A stretch of 64,000 nt of DNA from Cupriavidus neocaledonicus (GTDB lineage Bacteria; Pseudomonadota; Gammaproteobacteria; Burkholderiales; Burkholderiaceae). The position numbers and the translations under genes were made by a program. The DNA is taken from assembly GCF_000372525.1 (NCBI RefSeq), contig NZ_AQUR01000103.1, positions 124,001 to 188,000 of the forward strand. Reading direction: 5' to 3'. The first letter of the stretch is position 1; every line of letters begins with the position of its first letter. The notes beneath the pieces are model-generated. The model saw nothing but the letters and a program-made list of their open reading frames with translations. It was not told the origin of the DNA and made no database searches. Positions 34,827-44,345 of this stretch are shown here, one piece after another.

Positions 34827-37800
34827 ATGAATCTCTCAAAATTCTTTATCGACCGCCCCATCTTCGCGGGGGTGCTGTCGGTGCTGATCTTCCTGATCGG
34901 CGCCATCTCGATGTTTAAGCTGCCGATCTCGGAGTACCCGGAAGTGGTGCCGCCGTCGGTGGTGGTGCGCGCGCAGTATCCGGGCGCCAACCCCAAGGTG
35001 ATCGCCGAGACCGTGGCGTCGCCGCTGGAAGAGCAGATCAATGGCGTCGAGGACATGCTCTACATGTCCTCGCAGTCCAACAGCGACGGCCTGCTTACCC
35101 TGACCGTGACCTTCAAGCTGGGCACCGACCCGGACAAGGCGCAGCAGCTGGTGCAGAACCGCGTCTCGCAGGCCGAGCCGCGGCTGCCCGAAGACGTGCG
35201 GCGGCTTGGCATCACCACGGTCAAGAGCTCGCCGGACCTGACCATGGTGGTCCACCTGGTCTCGCCCAACGACCGCTATGACATGACCTACCTGCGTAAC
35301 TACGCGGTGATCAACGTCAAGGACCGGCTGGCGCGGCTGCAGGGCGTGGGCCAGGTGCAGCTGTTTGGCTCGGGCGACTACGCCATGCGCGTGTGGCTCA
35401 ACCCGGAAAAGATGGCCGAGCGCCAGCTTGCCACGGGCGACGTGATCAAGGCCATCCGCGAGCAGAACGTGCAGGTGGCGGCCGGCGTGATCGGCCAGTC
35501 GCCGTCGCTGCCGGGCGCCGACCTGCAGCTGTCGGTCAATGCGCAGGGCCGCCTGAGCACGGTGGAAGAGTTCGGCGATATCGTCGTGCGCACCTCCGCC
35601 GACGGCGCCGTGACCTACCTGAAGGATGTCGCCCGGATCGAGCTGGGCGCGTCGGAATACGCGTTGCGCTCGCTGCTGGACAACAAGCCGGCGGTGGCGA
35701 TCCCCATCTTCCAGGCGCCCGGTTCCAACGCCATCCAGATCTCGGATGACGTGCGCAAGACCATGGAAGAGCTGAAGCAGAACTTCCCCGACGGCATCGA
35801 CTACAGCATCGTCTATGACCCGACGCAGTTCGTGCGCCACTCGATCGAGGCGGTCACGCACACGCTGTTCGAGGCGATCGCGCTGGTGGTGCTGGTGGTG
35901 ATCCTGTTCCTGCAGACCTGGCGTGCGTCGATCATCCCGCTGCTGGCGGTGCCGGTGTCGATCGTCGGTACCTTCGGGCTGATGCATCTGTTCGGCTTTT
36001 CGATCAATGCGCTGTCGCTGTTCGGGCTCGTGCTGGCAATCGGTATCGTGGTCGATGACGCGATCGTGGTGGTGGAGAACGTCGAGCGCAACATCGAGGA
36101 GGGGCTGACGCCGAAGGAGGCCACCTACAAGGCCATGCGCGAAGTCAGCGGCCCCATCATCGCCATCGCGCTGACGCTGATCGCGGTGTTCGTGCCGCTG
36201 GCCTTCATGACCGGCCTGACCGGCCAGTTCTACAAGCAGTTCGCGCTGACCATCTCGATCTCGACCATCATCTCGGCGTTCAACTCGCTGACGCTGTCGC
36301 CGGCGCTGTCGGCGCTGCTGCTCAAGAGCCACGACGCGCCCAAGGACTGGCTGTCGCGCTGGATGGACCGCGTCTTCGGCGGCTTCTTCAAGCGCTTCAA
36401 CAAGTTCTTCGGCCGCAGCGCCGAGAGCTACGGCCGCGGCGTGAAGGGCGTGATCCGCCGCAAGGGTTCGGTGTTCGGCGTGTACGCGGTGATGCTGGCG
36501 CTGACCTGGGGCGTGTTCCAGCTGGTGCCCAAGGGCTTCGTGCCGGCGCAGGACAAGCAATACCTGGTGGGCTTTGCCAAGCTGCCTGACGGCGCCACGC
36601 TGGACCGCACCGAAGACGTGATCCGCAAGATGAGCGACATCGCGCTCAAGCATCCGGGCGTGGAATCGGCGGTGGCCTTCCCTGGCCTGTCGATCAACGG
36701 CTTCACCAACAGCCCGAGCGCCGGCATCGTGTTCGCCACGCTCAAGCCGTTCGAGGAGCGCAAGAGCGCCGAGCTGGGCGGCGCGGCCATCGCCGCCGAG
36801 CTGAACCAGAAGTACGCGGCGATCCAGGACGCCTTCATCGCGGTGTTCCCGCCGCCGCCCGTGCAGGGCCTGGGCACCATCGGCGGCTTCAAGCTGATGA
36901 TCGAGGACCGTGCCGCGCTGGGCTATGACGCGCTGTTCGAGGCCACCAACGCGTTCGCCAACAAGGCGCGCGCCACGCCCGAGCTGACCGGCATCTTCAG
37001 CAACTACCAGGTCAACGTGCCGCAGCTCGACGTCAGGCTGGACCGCGTCAAGGCCAAGCAGCTGGGCGTGCCGGTGACGGATGTGTTCGACACGCTGCAG
37101 ACCTACCTGGGCTCGGCGTACGTCAATGACTTCAACAAGTTCGGCCGGACCTACCAGGTCAAGGTGCAGGCCGACGCGCCGTTCCGCGCCCATGCCGAGG
37201 ACATCCTGCAGCTGAAGACGCGCAATGCCGCCGGCGACATGGTGCCGCTGTCGTCGCTGGTGCAGGTCAAGCAGGGCTTCGGTCCGGACAGCGTGGTGCG
37301 CTACAACGGCTTTACCGCCGCCGACATGAACGGCGGGCCCGCGCCTGGGTTCTCGTCGGGCCAGGCACAGGCCGCCGCCGAGCGCATCGCCGCGGAAACG
37401 CTGCCCAAGGGCATCAAGTTCGAATGGACCGAGCTGACCTACCAGGACATCCTGGCCGGCAATGCCGGGATCTGGATCTTCCCGCTGTGCGTGCTGCTGG
37501 TATTCCTGGTGCTGGCTGCCCAGTACGAGAGCCTGACGCTGCCGCTGGCGGTGATCCTGATCGTGCCGATGAGCCTGCTGGCGGCGATGACAGGGGTGTG
37601 GCTGACGCAGGGCGACAACAACATCTTCACGCAGATCGGCTTCATCGTGCTGGTGGGCTTGTCAGCGAAGAACGCGATCCTGATCGTCGAGTTTGCGCGC
37701 GAGCTGGAGCATCACGGCCGCACCGTGGTGCAGGCGGCGATCGAGGCCAGCCGCCTGCGCCTGCGCCCGATCCTGATGACGTCGTTCGCGTTCATCATGG

Positions 37801-38012
37801 GCGTGGTGCCGCTGGTGGTCTCCACCGGCGCCGGCGCCGAGATGCGCCATGCGATGGGCGTGGCGGTGTTCGCCGGCATGCTTGGCGTGACCTTCTTCGG
37901 GCTGTTCCTGACGCCGGTGTTCTATGTGGCGCTGCGGCTGCTGGCGACGCGCGGCCAGCGCCGCGCGCAGCCGGCGCAGGTAGAGCACCAGGCCGTGGCT
38001 TCGGCTGAATAA
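34827..38012 (+). CDS. RND multidrug efflux pump, inner-membrane permease (MexF/AcrB class)
   Basis: 1061 residues, full length for an HAE1 transporter. Starts MNLSKFFIDRPIFAGVLSVL with the typical first helix; periplasmic porter/docking domains follow; the proton-relay aspartates sit in TM4 as GIVVDDAIVVVENVERNIEEG, and the second helical half (QAAIEASRLRLRPILMTSFAFI) is intact. It works as a trimer that uses the proton gradient to export drugs or other amphiphiles. Downstream the outer-membrane factor gene starts 88 bases later, so this is a complete tripartite system. Confidence 0.97.
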   Translation: MNLSKFFIDRPIFAGVLSVLIFLIGAISMFKLPISEYPEVVPPSVVVRAQYPGANPKVIAETVASPLEEQINGVEDMLYMSSQSNSDGLLTLTVTFKLGTDPDKAQQLVQNRVSQAEPRLPEDVRRLGITTVKSSPDLTMVVHLVSPNDRYDMTYLRNYAVINVKDRLARLQGVGQVQLFGSGDYAMRVWLNPEKMAERQLATGDVIKAIREQNVQVAAGVIGQSPSLPGADLQLSVNAQGRLSTVEEFGDIVVRTSADGAVTYLKDVARIELGASEYALRSLLDNKPAVAIPIFQAPGSNAIQISDDVRKTMEELKQNFPDGIDYSIVYDPTQFVRHSIEAVTHTLFEAIALVVLVVILFLQTWRASIIPLLAVPVSIVGTFGLMHLFGFSINALSLFGLVLAIGIVVDDAIVVVENVERNIEEGLTPKEATYKAMREVSGPIIAIALTLIAVFVPLAFMTGLTGQFYKQFALTISISTIISAFNSLTLSPALSALLLKSHDAPKDWLSRWMDRVFGGFFKRFNKFFGRSAESYGRGVKGVIRRKGSVFGVYAVMLALTWGVFQLVPKGFVPAQDKQYLVGFAKLPDGATLDRTEDVIRKMSDIALKHPGVESAVAFPGLSINGFTNSPSAGIVFATLKPFEERKSAELGGAAIAAELNQKYAAIQDAFIAVFPPPPVQGLGTIGGFKLMIEDRAALGYDALFEATNAFANKARATPELTGIFSNYQVNVPQLDVRLDRVKAKQLGVPVTDVFDTLQTYLGSAYVNDFNKFGRTYQVKVQADAPFRAHAEDILQLKTRNAAGDMVPLSSLVQVKQGFGPDSVVRYNGFTAADMNGGPAPGFSSGQAQAAAERIAAETLPKGIKFEWTELTYQDILAGNAGIWIFPLCVLLVFLVLAAQYESLTLPLAVILIVPMSLLAAMTGVWLTQGDNNIFTQIGFIVLVGLSAKNAILIVEFARELEHHGRTVVQAAIEASRLRLRPILMTSFAFIMGVVPLVVSTGAGAEMRHAMGVAVFAGMLGVTFFGLFLTPVFYVALRLLATRGQRRAQPAQVEHQAVASAE

Positions 38013-38022
38013 ACGCATGTTT

Positions 38023-38050
38023 GCTCCCTTCTCCCACTGGGAGAGGGAGC
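38023..38050 (+). repeat. Short copy of the CT/GA hairpin repeat
   Basis: GCTCCCTTCTCCC (38023-38035) pairs with GGGAGAGGGAGC (38039-38050) apart from one bulged T. It sits between the pump and channel genes and may affect their relative expression. Confidence 0.6.
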
Positions 38051-38100
38051 GATCTCGGCGGGTGGAATCCGCCAGAGCGCAGAACAATCAAGGAATGAAC

Positions 38101-39618
38101 ATGATTGCCCAGATCTCAAGGCAGTTGCCCCGAATCGCCACGCTGGCCGCCGCACTGGTGCTGGCCGGCTGCTCGCTGGCGCCGACGTACAAGGTGCCGG
38201 AGACGGCCACCGTGCCGGCCTTCAAGGAAGCCGAGGCGGCCCAGGCCGAAGGCGCGCAATGGAAGACCGCGACGCCGGCCGAGGGCCAGCACCGCGGCGA
38301 ATGGTGGAAGATCTTCGGCGACGCCGAACTCGACCGCCTGATCGCAGCGGCGGGCGAATCCAACCAGGACCTCGCCATCGCCGCGGCCCGCCTGAAGCAG
38401 GCGCGTGCCTTCACCGGCGCCACCGAGGCGGACCTTTATCCGCAGTTGAGCGTGGGGCTGGACCCGACCCGCTCGCAGCCGTCGGCGGCCTCGCAAGGCC
38501 TGCCCGACGGCACCCGCGTGCCGCCGCAGACGGTGCTGAAGGCACGTGCCTTCGCCAGCTATGAGCTGGACCTGTTCGGCCGCGTCGCGTCCAGCGTCAA
38601 CGCCGCCCGCGCCGAAGGCGAGGCCGCGGAAGACCTGTACCGCTCGGTGCAGCTGGCGCTGCAGGCCGACGTGGCGCAGGCGTATTTCGCGCTGCGCACG
38701 CTGGACAGCGAGCGCGAGCTGCTCAACGCCACCATCAGGCTGCGCGAGGATGCGCTGTCGCTGCTGAAGAAGCGCTATGACGCCGGGGAAACCACCGACC
38801 TCGACCCCGCCCGCGCCGAAGCGGAACTGGGCACCGCGCGCGCGGACCTGGCCGGCATCGAGCGTCGCCGCGCCAACCAGGAGCATGCGCTGGCGGTGCT
38901 GACCGGCGTTCCGCCGGCGGCGTTCGCGCTGCCGTCCAGGCCGTTCGATGCCGCGCCGGTGGCGATCCCGGCCGGGCTGCCGTCGGAGCTGCTGGAGCGG
39001 CGTCCGGATATCGCCGCGGCCGAGCGCCAGATGGCCGCGGCCAACGCGCGCATCGGCGTGGCCAAGGCGGCGTTTTTCCCGCGCATCACGCTGACCGGGC
39101 TGTTCGGCTTTGAATCGGCCGACCTGTCCAACCTGTTCAAGTGGTCATCGCGCACCTGGATGCTCGGGCCGCTGATCGGCTCCAGCATCGCGCAGACCGT
39201 GTTCGACGGGGGCCGCAACAGCGCCAACCTGGCCGGCGCCCGCGCCGCGCATGAGGAAACGGTGGCCAGCTACCGCCAGACCGTGCTGGTGGCGTTCCGC
39301 GAGGTGGAGGACAGCCTCGCGGACGTGCGCTGGCTCAGCCAGCAGGCCGGCGCGCTGGACAGCGCGCTCGGCGGCGCGAAGCGGGCGGCGCGGATTTCGC
39401 GCAGCCGCTACGACGCGGGCGCGGTCGACTACCTGACGGTGATCGACGCCGACCGCACCGTGCTGCAGTCGCAGCGCGAGGCCAACCAGGTTGCCGGACT
39501 GCGCGCGGCCGCCACCGTTTCGCTGGTGCGGCGCCTGGGCGGGGGCTGGGGACCGCTGCCGGCATCCGTGGCGGCGGCGCCTGCGGCCGACGGCGCCGCC
39601 GCTCCGGTGGCGCGCTGA
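38101..39618 (+). CDS. RND efflux outer-membrane channel lipoprotein (NodT/OprM family)
   Basis: 505 residues from ATG 38101, placed 6 bases after AGGA (ATG 38095 is also in frame). Lipobox ALVLAGCSLAPTYKVPE. Two internally repeated OEP modules: GEWWKIFGDAELDRLIAAA, ARAFASYELDLFGRVASSV and LEAGETTDL-like YDAGETTDLDPA in the first half, and RPDIAAAERQMAAANARIGVA with YDAGAVDYLTVIDADR in the second. It forms the trimeric beta-barrel/helical tunnel for the pump encoded just upstream. Confidence 0.95.
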   Translation: MIAQISRQLPRIATLAAALVLAGCSLAPTYKVPETATVPAFKEAEAAQAEGAQWKTATPAEGQHRGEWWKIFGDAELDRLIAAAGESNQDLAIAAARLKQARAFTGATEADLYPQLSVGLDPTRSQPSAASQGLPDGTRVPPQTVLKARAFASYELDLFGRVASSVNAARAEGEAAEDLYRSVQLALQADVAQAYFALRTLDSERELLNATIRLREDALSLLKKRYDAGETTDLDPARAEAELGTARADLAGIERRRANQEHALAVLTGVPPAAFALPSRPFDAAPVAIPAGLPSELLERRPDIAAAERQMAAANARIGVAKAAFFPRITLTGLFGFESADLSNLFKWSSRTWMLGPLIGSSIAQTVFDGGRNSANLAGARAAHEETVASYRQTVLVAFREVEDSLADVRWLSQQAGALDSALGGAKRAARISRSRYDAGAVDYLTVIDADRTVLQSQREANQVAGLRAAATVSLVRRLGGGWGPLPASVAAAPAADGAAAPVAR

Positions 39619-39724
39619 GCCACGCATGGGACTGGCGCGATGCCGGGCAGTCACTACACTGTAAGCATCGCGCCATGCGTATGGGATGCACGGGTGCGCC
39701 CCGGTTGCATCCGGTCCCGCCGCC

Positions 39725-40846
39725 ATGCTTGTCCGACACAGGAAACTGCTCTGGGGTTTTGTCTTCGCCGCGGTCACGGTGGGCGCGCTGCTGGCGCCGC
39801 TGCCCGGGCTGGACCGCACCGCCATCCATGACGAGGTAGTGATCGCCCGTCCGCTGGCGCTGGTCTTCGATTTTGTCGCGACCCCGCGGCACTGGCCCGC
39901 CTGGCATCCGGCCTCGCTCGGCGTGGCGGGCGCCACTGACCATCCGCTGGAGCGCGGCGAGCGCGTCGCCGAAACGTTCATGCTGGCGCGGCGCGGCGGC
40001 GTGGTGGTCTGGACGGTGATCGAAAGCCAGCGGCCGCGCACGTGGTCGATCGAGGGCGTGGCCGCCGGACGCCGCGTCGGCACCATCACCTACCGGCTGA
40101 CGCCCGCCATCACCCCCTCGCTGACCCCGGCGGCCGAAGGCACGCGCTTCGAGCGCGAATTCCACTACCGCTCGCCGACGCTGCTGTTCGCGCTGATCAA
40201 CCGCCTGATGCTGCGCGACCAGTTGCAGGCCGAGTCCACCGAAGCGGTGCGCCGGCTCAAGGCGCTGCTCGAGGCCGAGCCGCCGCCATCGCAGCGCGGC
40301 GCCTTGCGCGCGGCACCGATCCGGCCTAAGTTGGAGCCATTGCGCATTGCCTCCAGGGAGGCCCGTATGCCGTTCCAGCTGCAATCGACCGCATTTGCCC
40401 CGGGCGGCGCGATCCCGGCGCAGCACACCTGCGAGGGCGCCGATATCTCTCCGCCGCTGGCCTGGAGCGGCCTGCCGCCCGGCACGGCAAGCCTGGCGCT
40501 GATCGTCGACGACCCGGACGCGCCCGACCCTGCCGCGCCGAAGATGACGTGGGTCCACTGGGTGCTCTACAACCTGCCGGCCGACGCCGCCGCGCTCCCC
40601 GCCGACATCGCCAGGACCGGCTTGCCCGCCGGCACGCGCCAGGGGCTCAACGACTGGCACCGCACGGGCTACGGCGGCCCGTGTCCGCCGGTCGGCCGGC
40701 ACCGCTATGTCTTCAAGCTCTATGCGCTGGATGTGGCGCTGCCGGACATCGGCAAGCCGGACAAGGCCGCCCTGGAGCGATCGATGCAAGGCCATGTGCT
40801 GGCCAAGGCGGAACTGATCGGCACTTACCAGAAGGCACGCCCGTAG
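39725..40846 (+). CDS. SRPBCC-domain ORF continuing in frame into a YbhB/YbcL (PEBP) protein
   Basis: One open frame of 373 residues joins two unrelated modules. Residues 1-190 have a membrane helix (LLWGFVFAAVTVGALLAPLPG) then an SRPBCC/polyketide-cyclase-like domain (VIARPLALVFDFVATPRHWPA W, VWTVIESQRPRTWSIEGVA). From about residue 215 it is a Raf-kinase-inhibitor-like PEBP protein (HTCEGADISPPLAWSGLPPG, LIVDDPDAPDPAAP, HWVLYNLP, GYGGPCPPVGRHRYVFKLYAL). The PEBP part has its own AGGGAGG and ATG at 40367, so two proteins, or a fusion plus a separate PEBP protein, may be made. The stop that should separate them is absent. Confidence 0.75.
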   Translation: MLVRHRKLLWGFVFAAVTVGALLAPLPGLDRTAIHDEVVIARPLALVFDFVATPRHWPAWHPASLGVAGATDHPLERGERVAETFMLARRGGVVVWTVIESQRPRTWSIEGVAAGRRVGTITYRLTPAITPSLTPAAEGTRFEREFHYRSPTLLFALINRLMLRDQLQAESTEAVRRLKALLEAEPPPSQRGALRAAPIRPKLEPLRIASREARMPFQLQSTAFAPGGAIPAQHTCEGADISPPLAWSGLPPGTASLALIVDDPDAPDPAAPKMTWVHWVLYNLPADAAALPADIARTGLPAGTRQGLNDWHRTGYGGPCPPVGRHRYVFKLYALDVALPDIGKPDKAALERSMQGHVLAKAELIGTYQKARP

Positions 40847-40935
40847 GCGGCGCGCGCGGGGCTCGGCCAGCCCTTGCGTTTGTCGATATTGCACAATACC
40901 GGCTTTGCAGATCTTGCATCGACCGGAGATACCGC

Positions 40936-41403
40936 ATGGCAAAGCAGGGCGCACTGGGCCTCAGGAGCATTGCGTTGTTCGAGGCCGCCAAGGGGCTGCT
41001 GGTGATCGTGGCCGGGCTGGGCCTTGCCGCACTGCTGCATCGCGATGCCCAGGCACTGGCCGAAGCCATCATCCAGCGCTGGCATGTCAATCCGGCCAGC
41101 CGCTATCCCACCATCTTCCTGTCGCTGCTCGAGCATCCCGACAATGCACGCCTGTGGGCCATCGGCGGATCCGCCGCGGCCTATGCGCTGCTGCGCTTTG
41201 CCGAGGCCTACGGGCTTTGGCGCGGGCTGGCGTGGGGCAACTGGCTCGGCGTGTGGTCGGGCGGCATCTATATTCCGCTGGAACTGTACGAAGCGCTGGT
41301 CCACCCCAGCTGGCTGCATGGCGCGCTGGCCGCTGCCAACCTGCTGGTGGTGCTCTACCTGGTGCGCGGGCTGCTGGCGAAGTCGACCACCAAAGGGTCG
41401 TGA
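40936..41403 (+). CDS. DUF2127 family membrane protein
   Basis: 155 residues from ATG 40936 with GGAG 8 bases upstream. Four hydrophobic helices (LFEAAKGLLVIVAGLGLAAL, AIGGSAAAYALLRFAEAYGL, NWLGVWSGGIYIPLELYEAL, ALAAANLLVVLYLVRGLLA). The SIALFEAAKGLLV start and the WLGVWSGGIYIPLE loop are typical of DUF2127. It is an inner-membrane protein with unknown role. Its 3' end overlaps the convergent nuclease gene by 49 bases. The frame is open back to 40549, but that part is the shadow of the PEBP gene. Confidence 0.85.
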   Translation: MAKQGALGLRSIALFEAAKGLLVIVAGLGLAALLHRDAQALAEAIIQRWHVNPASRYPTIFLSLLEHPDNARLWAIGGSAAAYALLRFAEAYGLWRGLAWGNWLGVWSGGIYIPLELYEALVHPSWLHGALAAANLLVVLYLVRGLLAKSTTKGS

Positions 41404-43169
41404 TCGGAAGAGCGGTACGGGCCGGGCGCATAGAAGCCAGGCGCGCCGCCGGAGCCTCGGGTCGGGGCATAGGCGAAGGCTGCGGGCTCGTCGGCATTGA
41501 TATGCCAGGCTTGCACGGCCACCACATGCGCCGCGGCCAAGGGGTCGGCGAGCACATGGTCCAGGTAGCCGGCCTGCGCCGCGTAGACGTAGCTGTAGGC
41601 GTGCGGGCCGGCAAAGCGCGCCACCAGGTCGGAGTAGCCGCGTCGTGCCAGCAGGCGTATCGGGTCTTCCATCGCGTAGCTGTTCAGGTCGCCGATCACC
41701 AGCACGCCGGCGTCGGCGATGCCGGTCGGCGCGGTGCCGAGCCAGCGCGCAAGGGTGTCGGCGGCCTGCACGCGCGCGGGATTCCAGCAGCCCTGGCCGT
41801 CGCGCTGGTCGGCTTGCGCGCCGGCGGCCTCGACGCAGTTCTTGGACTTGAAATGGTTGACCACCACCGTCACCGGCGCGCCACTCACCGCGGCACGGAA
41901 GGTGGCCGCGAGCGGCTGGGGGCTGCGCTCGCCAAGCCATGTGGTGGCCACCCGGCCGGCGGGAAGCGCGCTGCGGGCGTTATAGAGCAGCCCGACCGCG
42001 ATGGCATCTGTGCCGAGCGCGGGGGTGCCGGGATCGGCGACGCGCCAGTCCGGCCCCAGCATCGCGGCCAACTGGCGGATCGCGCCGGTCGGGCCATAGC
42101 CATTGTTCTGGACTTCCATCAGGCCGATCACGTCGGCGTCCAGGCCGCGTAGCGCGGCCACAAGCTTGGCCTGTTGCCGTGCCAGCGCTGCAGTGTCCGG
42201 CGCACCGCGATTGTCAGGGGCATCCAGGCCTCCGCCGTGGCCATCGCCATTGAAATAGTTCTGCAGGTTGAAGGCCGCCACGCGCAGCGCGGTGGCGGGA
42301 TGCCGCGGGGGCGCCACAGGGCGCGGGTTGGCGTGCTGGTAGACCGGTGCGCCGGCACCGCGTACCGGCTGCAGCCGCCATTGTCCGTGGCGTCGCTCCA
42401 GCACGCCCTGCACGCCGGTAATGGTATCGCCGGCGCGTACCGGATGGTCCGGCGACAGGCGCGGGGGCGGGTAGGGCACCACGGCGGGAAACTGCCGCGT
42501 CGAGCCATCGTCGAGCAACAAGCGGTTGCGGGCATTGGCCACGGCGGCCTGCTGCGCAGCCGGCCCCGGCAGGGCCTGTTGCGTGGGCGCGATGGGGCGC
42601 CCGTGGCTCAGCGCCAACGTGCCATACCGGCCGAGCTCGTGGACATCGCTGACGGTCAGTGTCTGCGGCAGCCGCACCAGCATGCCCTCCAGCGCGGCCA
42701 GGTCGGATTCGCCGGCAAGCGGCAGCGTCAGCGTTTGCGGCGTGACGGACAGCCCCCGGGCGCAGACGACGGGGGGCGAGCCTGACAGCACCAGTTGCGT
42801 TTGTCCGAATTTTTCTTCGATCTTTCCGGACACGCGCACCATGTCGCCGACATCGGCACGCGCGCGCGGTGCGTAGACAAAGAGCCCTTCCGAAAGGCCC
42901 GGCCGATGCACGCGTTGCGCGTCCGCGGTCTGCAGGAAAAAGCCGCGCAGGCCGCCGTCGCCGCTGAAGTCCGCCGTGACAATGGCCTGTATTTCGATCA
43001 TGCGTCCCGCCAGCGCCGCGACCTGGGCCGGGCTGCGGACGTCGGCAAGCGCGGTTGCCGGGCTGCCGCATGGCTGCATTGCAGCATCCGCGCCGGACGG
43101 CAATCCCATCAGGCAGGCCAGGTACAGGGCGGGCAGCGCAGTGCTGGATTCAGGCAAGGGCAAACGCAT
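41355..43169 (-). CDS. ExeM/NucH-type extracellular endonuclease
   Basis: 604 residues with an N-terminal signal (ALYLACLMGLPSGADAA). N-terminal half: OB-fold-like regions (GLRGFFLQTADAQRVHRPGL, DMVRVSGKIEEKFGQTQLV) as in ExeM nucleases. C-terminal half: endonuclease/exonuclease/phosphatase domain with LRVAAFNLQNYFNGDG, VIGLMEVQNNG, VVVNHFKSKNC, VLVIGDLNSYAMEDPI, LDHVLAD and the final SSDHDPLVVDF, so metal and catalytic residues (Asn, Glu, Asp-Asn, His) are in place. It is probably secreted to degrade extracellular DNA for phosphate or biofilm turnover. Confidence 0.92.
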   Translation of the reverse strand: MRLPLPESSTALPALYLACLMGLPSGADAAMQPCGSPATALADVRSPAQVAALAGRMIEIQAIVTADFSGDGGLRGFFLQTADAQRVHRPGLSEGLFVYAPRARADVGDMVRVSGKIEEKFGQTQLVLSGSPPVVCARGLSVTPQTLTLPLAGESDLAALEGMLVRLPQTLTVSDVHELGRYGTLALSHGRPIAPTQQALPGPAAQQAAVANARNRLLLDDGSTRQFPAVVPYPPPRLSPDHPVRAGDTITGVQGVLERRHGQWRLQPVRGAGAPVYQHANPRPVAPPRHPATALRVAAFNLQNYFNGDGHGGGLDAPDNRGAPDTAALARQQAKLVAALRGLDADVIGLMEVQNNGYGPTGAIRQLAAMLGPDWRVADPGTPALGTDAIAVGLLYNARSALPAGRVATTWLGERSPQPLAATFRAAVSGAPVTVVVNHFKSKNCVEAAGAQADQRDGQGCWNPARVQAADTLARWLGTAPTGIADAGVLVIGDLNSYAMEDPIRLLARRGYSDLVARFAGPHAYSYVYAAQAGYLDHVLADPLAAAHVVAVQAWHINADEPAAFAYAPTRGSGGAPGFYAPGPYRSSDHDPLVVDFASSPRTR

Positions 43170-43323
43170 GGCGGTTTCGGCAGGTCGAGGCGAGGTGGAC
43201 GATGCTAACCCCCGCTTGTAACGGAATGCTTGCCGTGGGCATGTGACGTCGCGATCGTGCTAAGGTAGTAGAGACCCGCCGGTACCCGACCGGCGCCGGC
43301 AACCACTTCATCGCCACGACGAC

Positions 43324-43614
43324 ATGATCAAGGAAATCGCGCAAATCACCATCAAGCCCGGCATGGACAAGCAGTTCGAGCAAGGCGTGAGCCAGGCCAC
43401 GCCGCTGTTTCTGCGCTCGCACGGCTGCCACGGGGTGCAGTTGTTCCGTTCGATCGAGCAGCCGGAACAGTACACGCTGGTGGTTGACTGGGAAACCGTC
43501 GACGACCACATGGTCCTGTTCCGCGAATCACCCGAGTTCCAGCAATGGCGCGGCCTGGTGGCGGAAACCTTTGCCGCGCCGCCCAACGTGCACCACGTGT
43601 CCAAGGTCCTGTAA
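43324..43614 (+). CDS. Antibiotic biosynthesis monooxygenase (ABM) domain protein
   Basis: 96 residues forming one dimeric ferredoxin-like ABM domain: KEIAQITIKPGMDKQFEQGV, GCHGVQLFRSIEQPEQYTLV, DWETVDDHMVLFRESPEF. These small proteins oxidise quinol-like compounds or degrade heme-like substrates in some cases; many have no known role. The pssA gene starts 8 bases after its stop, so the two are co-transcribed. Confidence 0.9.
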   Translation: MIKEIAQITIKPGMDKQFEQGVSQATPLFLRSHGCHGVQLFRSIEQPEQYTLVVDWETVDDHMVLFRESPEFQQWRGLVAETFAAPPNVHHVSKVL

Positions 43615-43622
43615 GCCGCGCC

Positions 43623-44261
43623 ATGAACACCCGGCCCGAACGCCCCCGCCATTTCTCGATGCTGCGCGAATTGCAGCTGGCCGATGTCTTTACGCTGGGC
43701 AACGCGGCCTGCGGCATGGGGTCGGTGTTCTTCGCGATGTTCTTCGTCGCGGACCAGCGAATGGCGCATTTCTATACGGCCGCGGCGCTGGCGCCGCTGG
43801 CCTTTATCTTCGACGTGCTGGACGGTCGCATCGCGCGCTGGCGCCATGCGCATTCGGCACTGGGGCGCGAGCTGGATTCTTTGGCCGACGTGATCTCGTT
43901 CGGCGTCGGCCCCGCCACGCTGGCCTTTGCCGCCGGCATGCGCGGCGGCTGGGACCTGGCGGTGCTGATTTACTTTGTCTGCTGCGGCGTCAGCCGGCTG
44001 GCGCGCTTCAACGTCACCGCCGAATCGCTGGCGGCCGGCAGCGACAGCGGCAAGGTGGCGTACTTCGAAGGCACGCCCATCCCCACCAGCGTGCTGCTGA
44101 CCGCCGTGCTGGCGTGGTGCGCCTCGCAGGGACTGCTGGGTGCCGAACTGCCTGGCGGTGCGTGGGTGCTTGGTCCCGCCGTGCTGCATCCGCTGGTGCT
44201 GCTGTTCGCGCTGTCGGGCACGCTGATGGTCAGCAAGACCTTGCGTATCCCGAAATTCTGA
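43623..44261 (+). CDS. pssA: CDP-diacylglycerol-serine O-phosphatidyltransferase
   Basis: 212 residues. CDP-alcohol phosphatidyltransferase motif in full: FDVLDGRIARWRHAHS then ALGRELDSLADVISFG (D-G-x2-A-R-x8-G-x3-D-x3-D). About six to eight membrane helices, starting LADVFTLGNAACGMGSVFF. It makes phosphatidylserine, the precursor of phosphatidylethanolamine, at the inner membrane. It is co-transcribed with the upstream ABM gene (8-base gap). Confidence 0.92.
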   Translation: MNTRPERPRHFSMLRELQLADVFTLGNAACGMGSVFFAMFFVADQRMAHFYTAAALAPLAFIFDVLDGRIARWRHAHSALGRELDSLADVISFGVGPATLAFAAGMRGGWDLAVLIYFVCCGVSRLARFNVTAESLAAGSDSGKVAYFEGTPIPTSVLLTAVLAWCASQGLLGAELPGGAWVLGPAVLHPLVLLFALSGTLMVSKTLRIPKF

Positions 44262-44345
44262 GTGGCCGGCGCGCATGGCGCCGGCGATCTCTCGTTTTCG
44301 TTCCCTCTCTGCCAGCTCTGAGGCGAACAGCGCCTTGCGCCCTGG

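Noticed and set aside
34836..37193. 785-residue open frame on the minus strand
   Set aside because: Antisense to the RND pump gene; His/Arg/Gln/Asp-rich composition typical of a GC-rich shadow frame.
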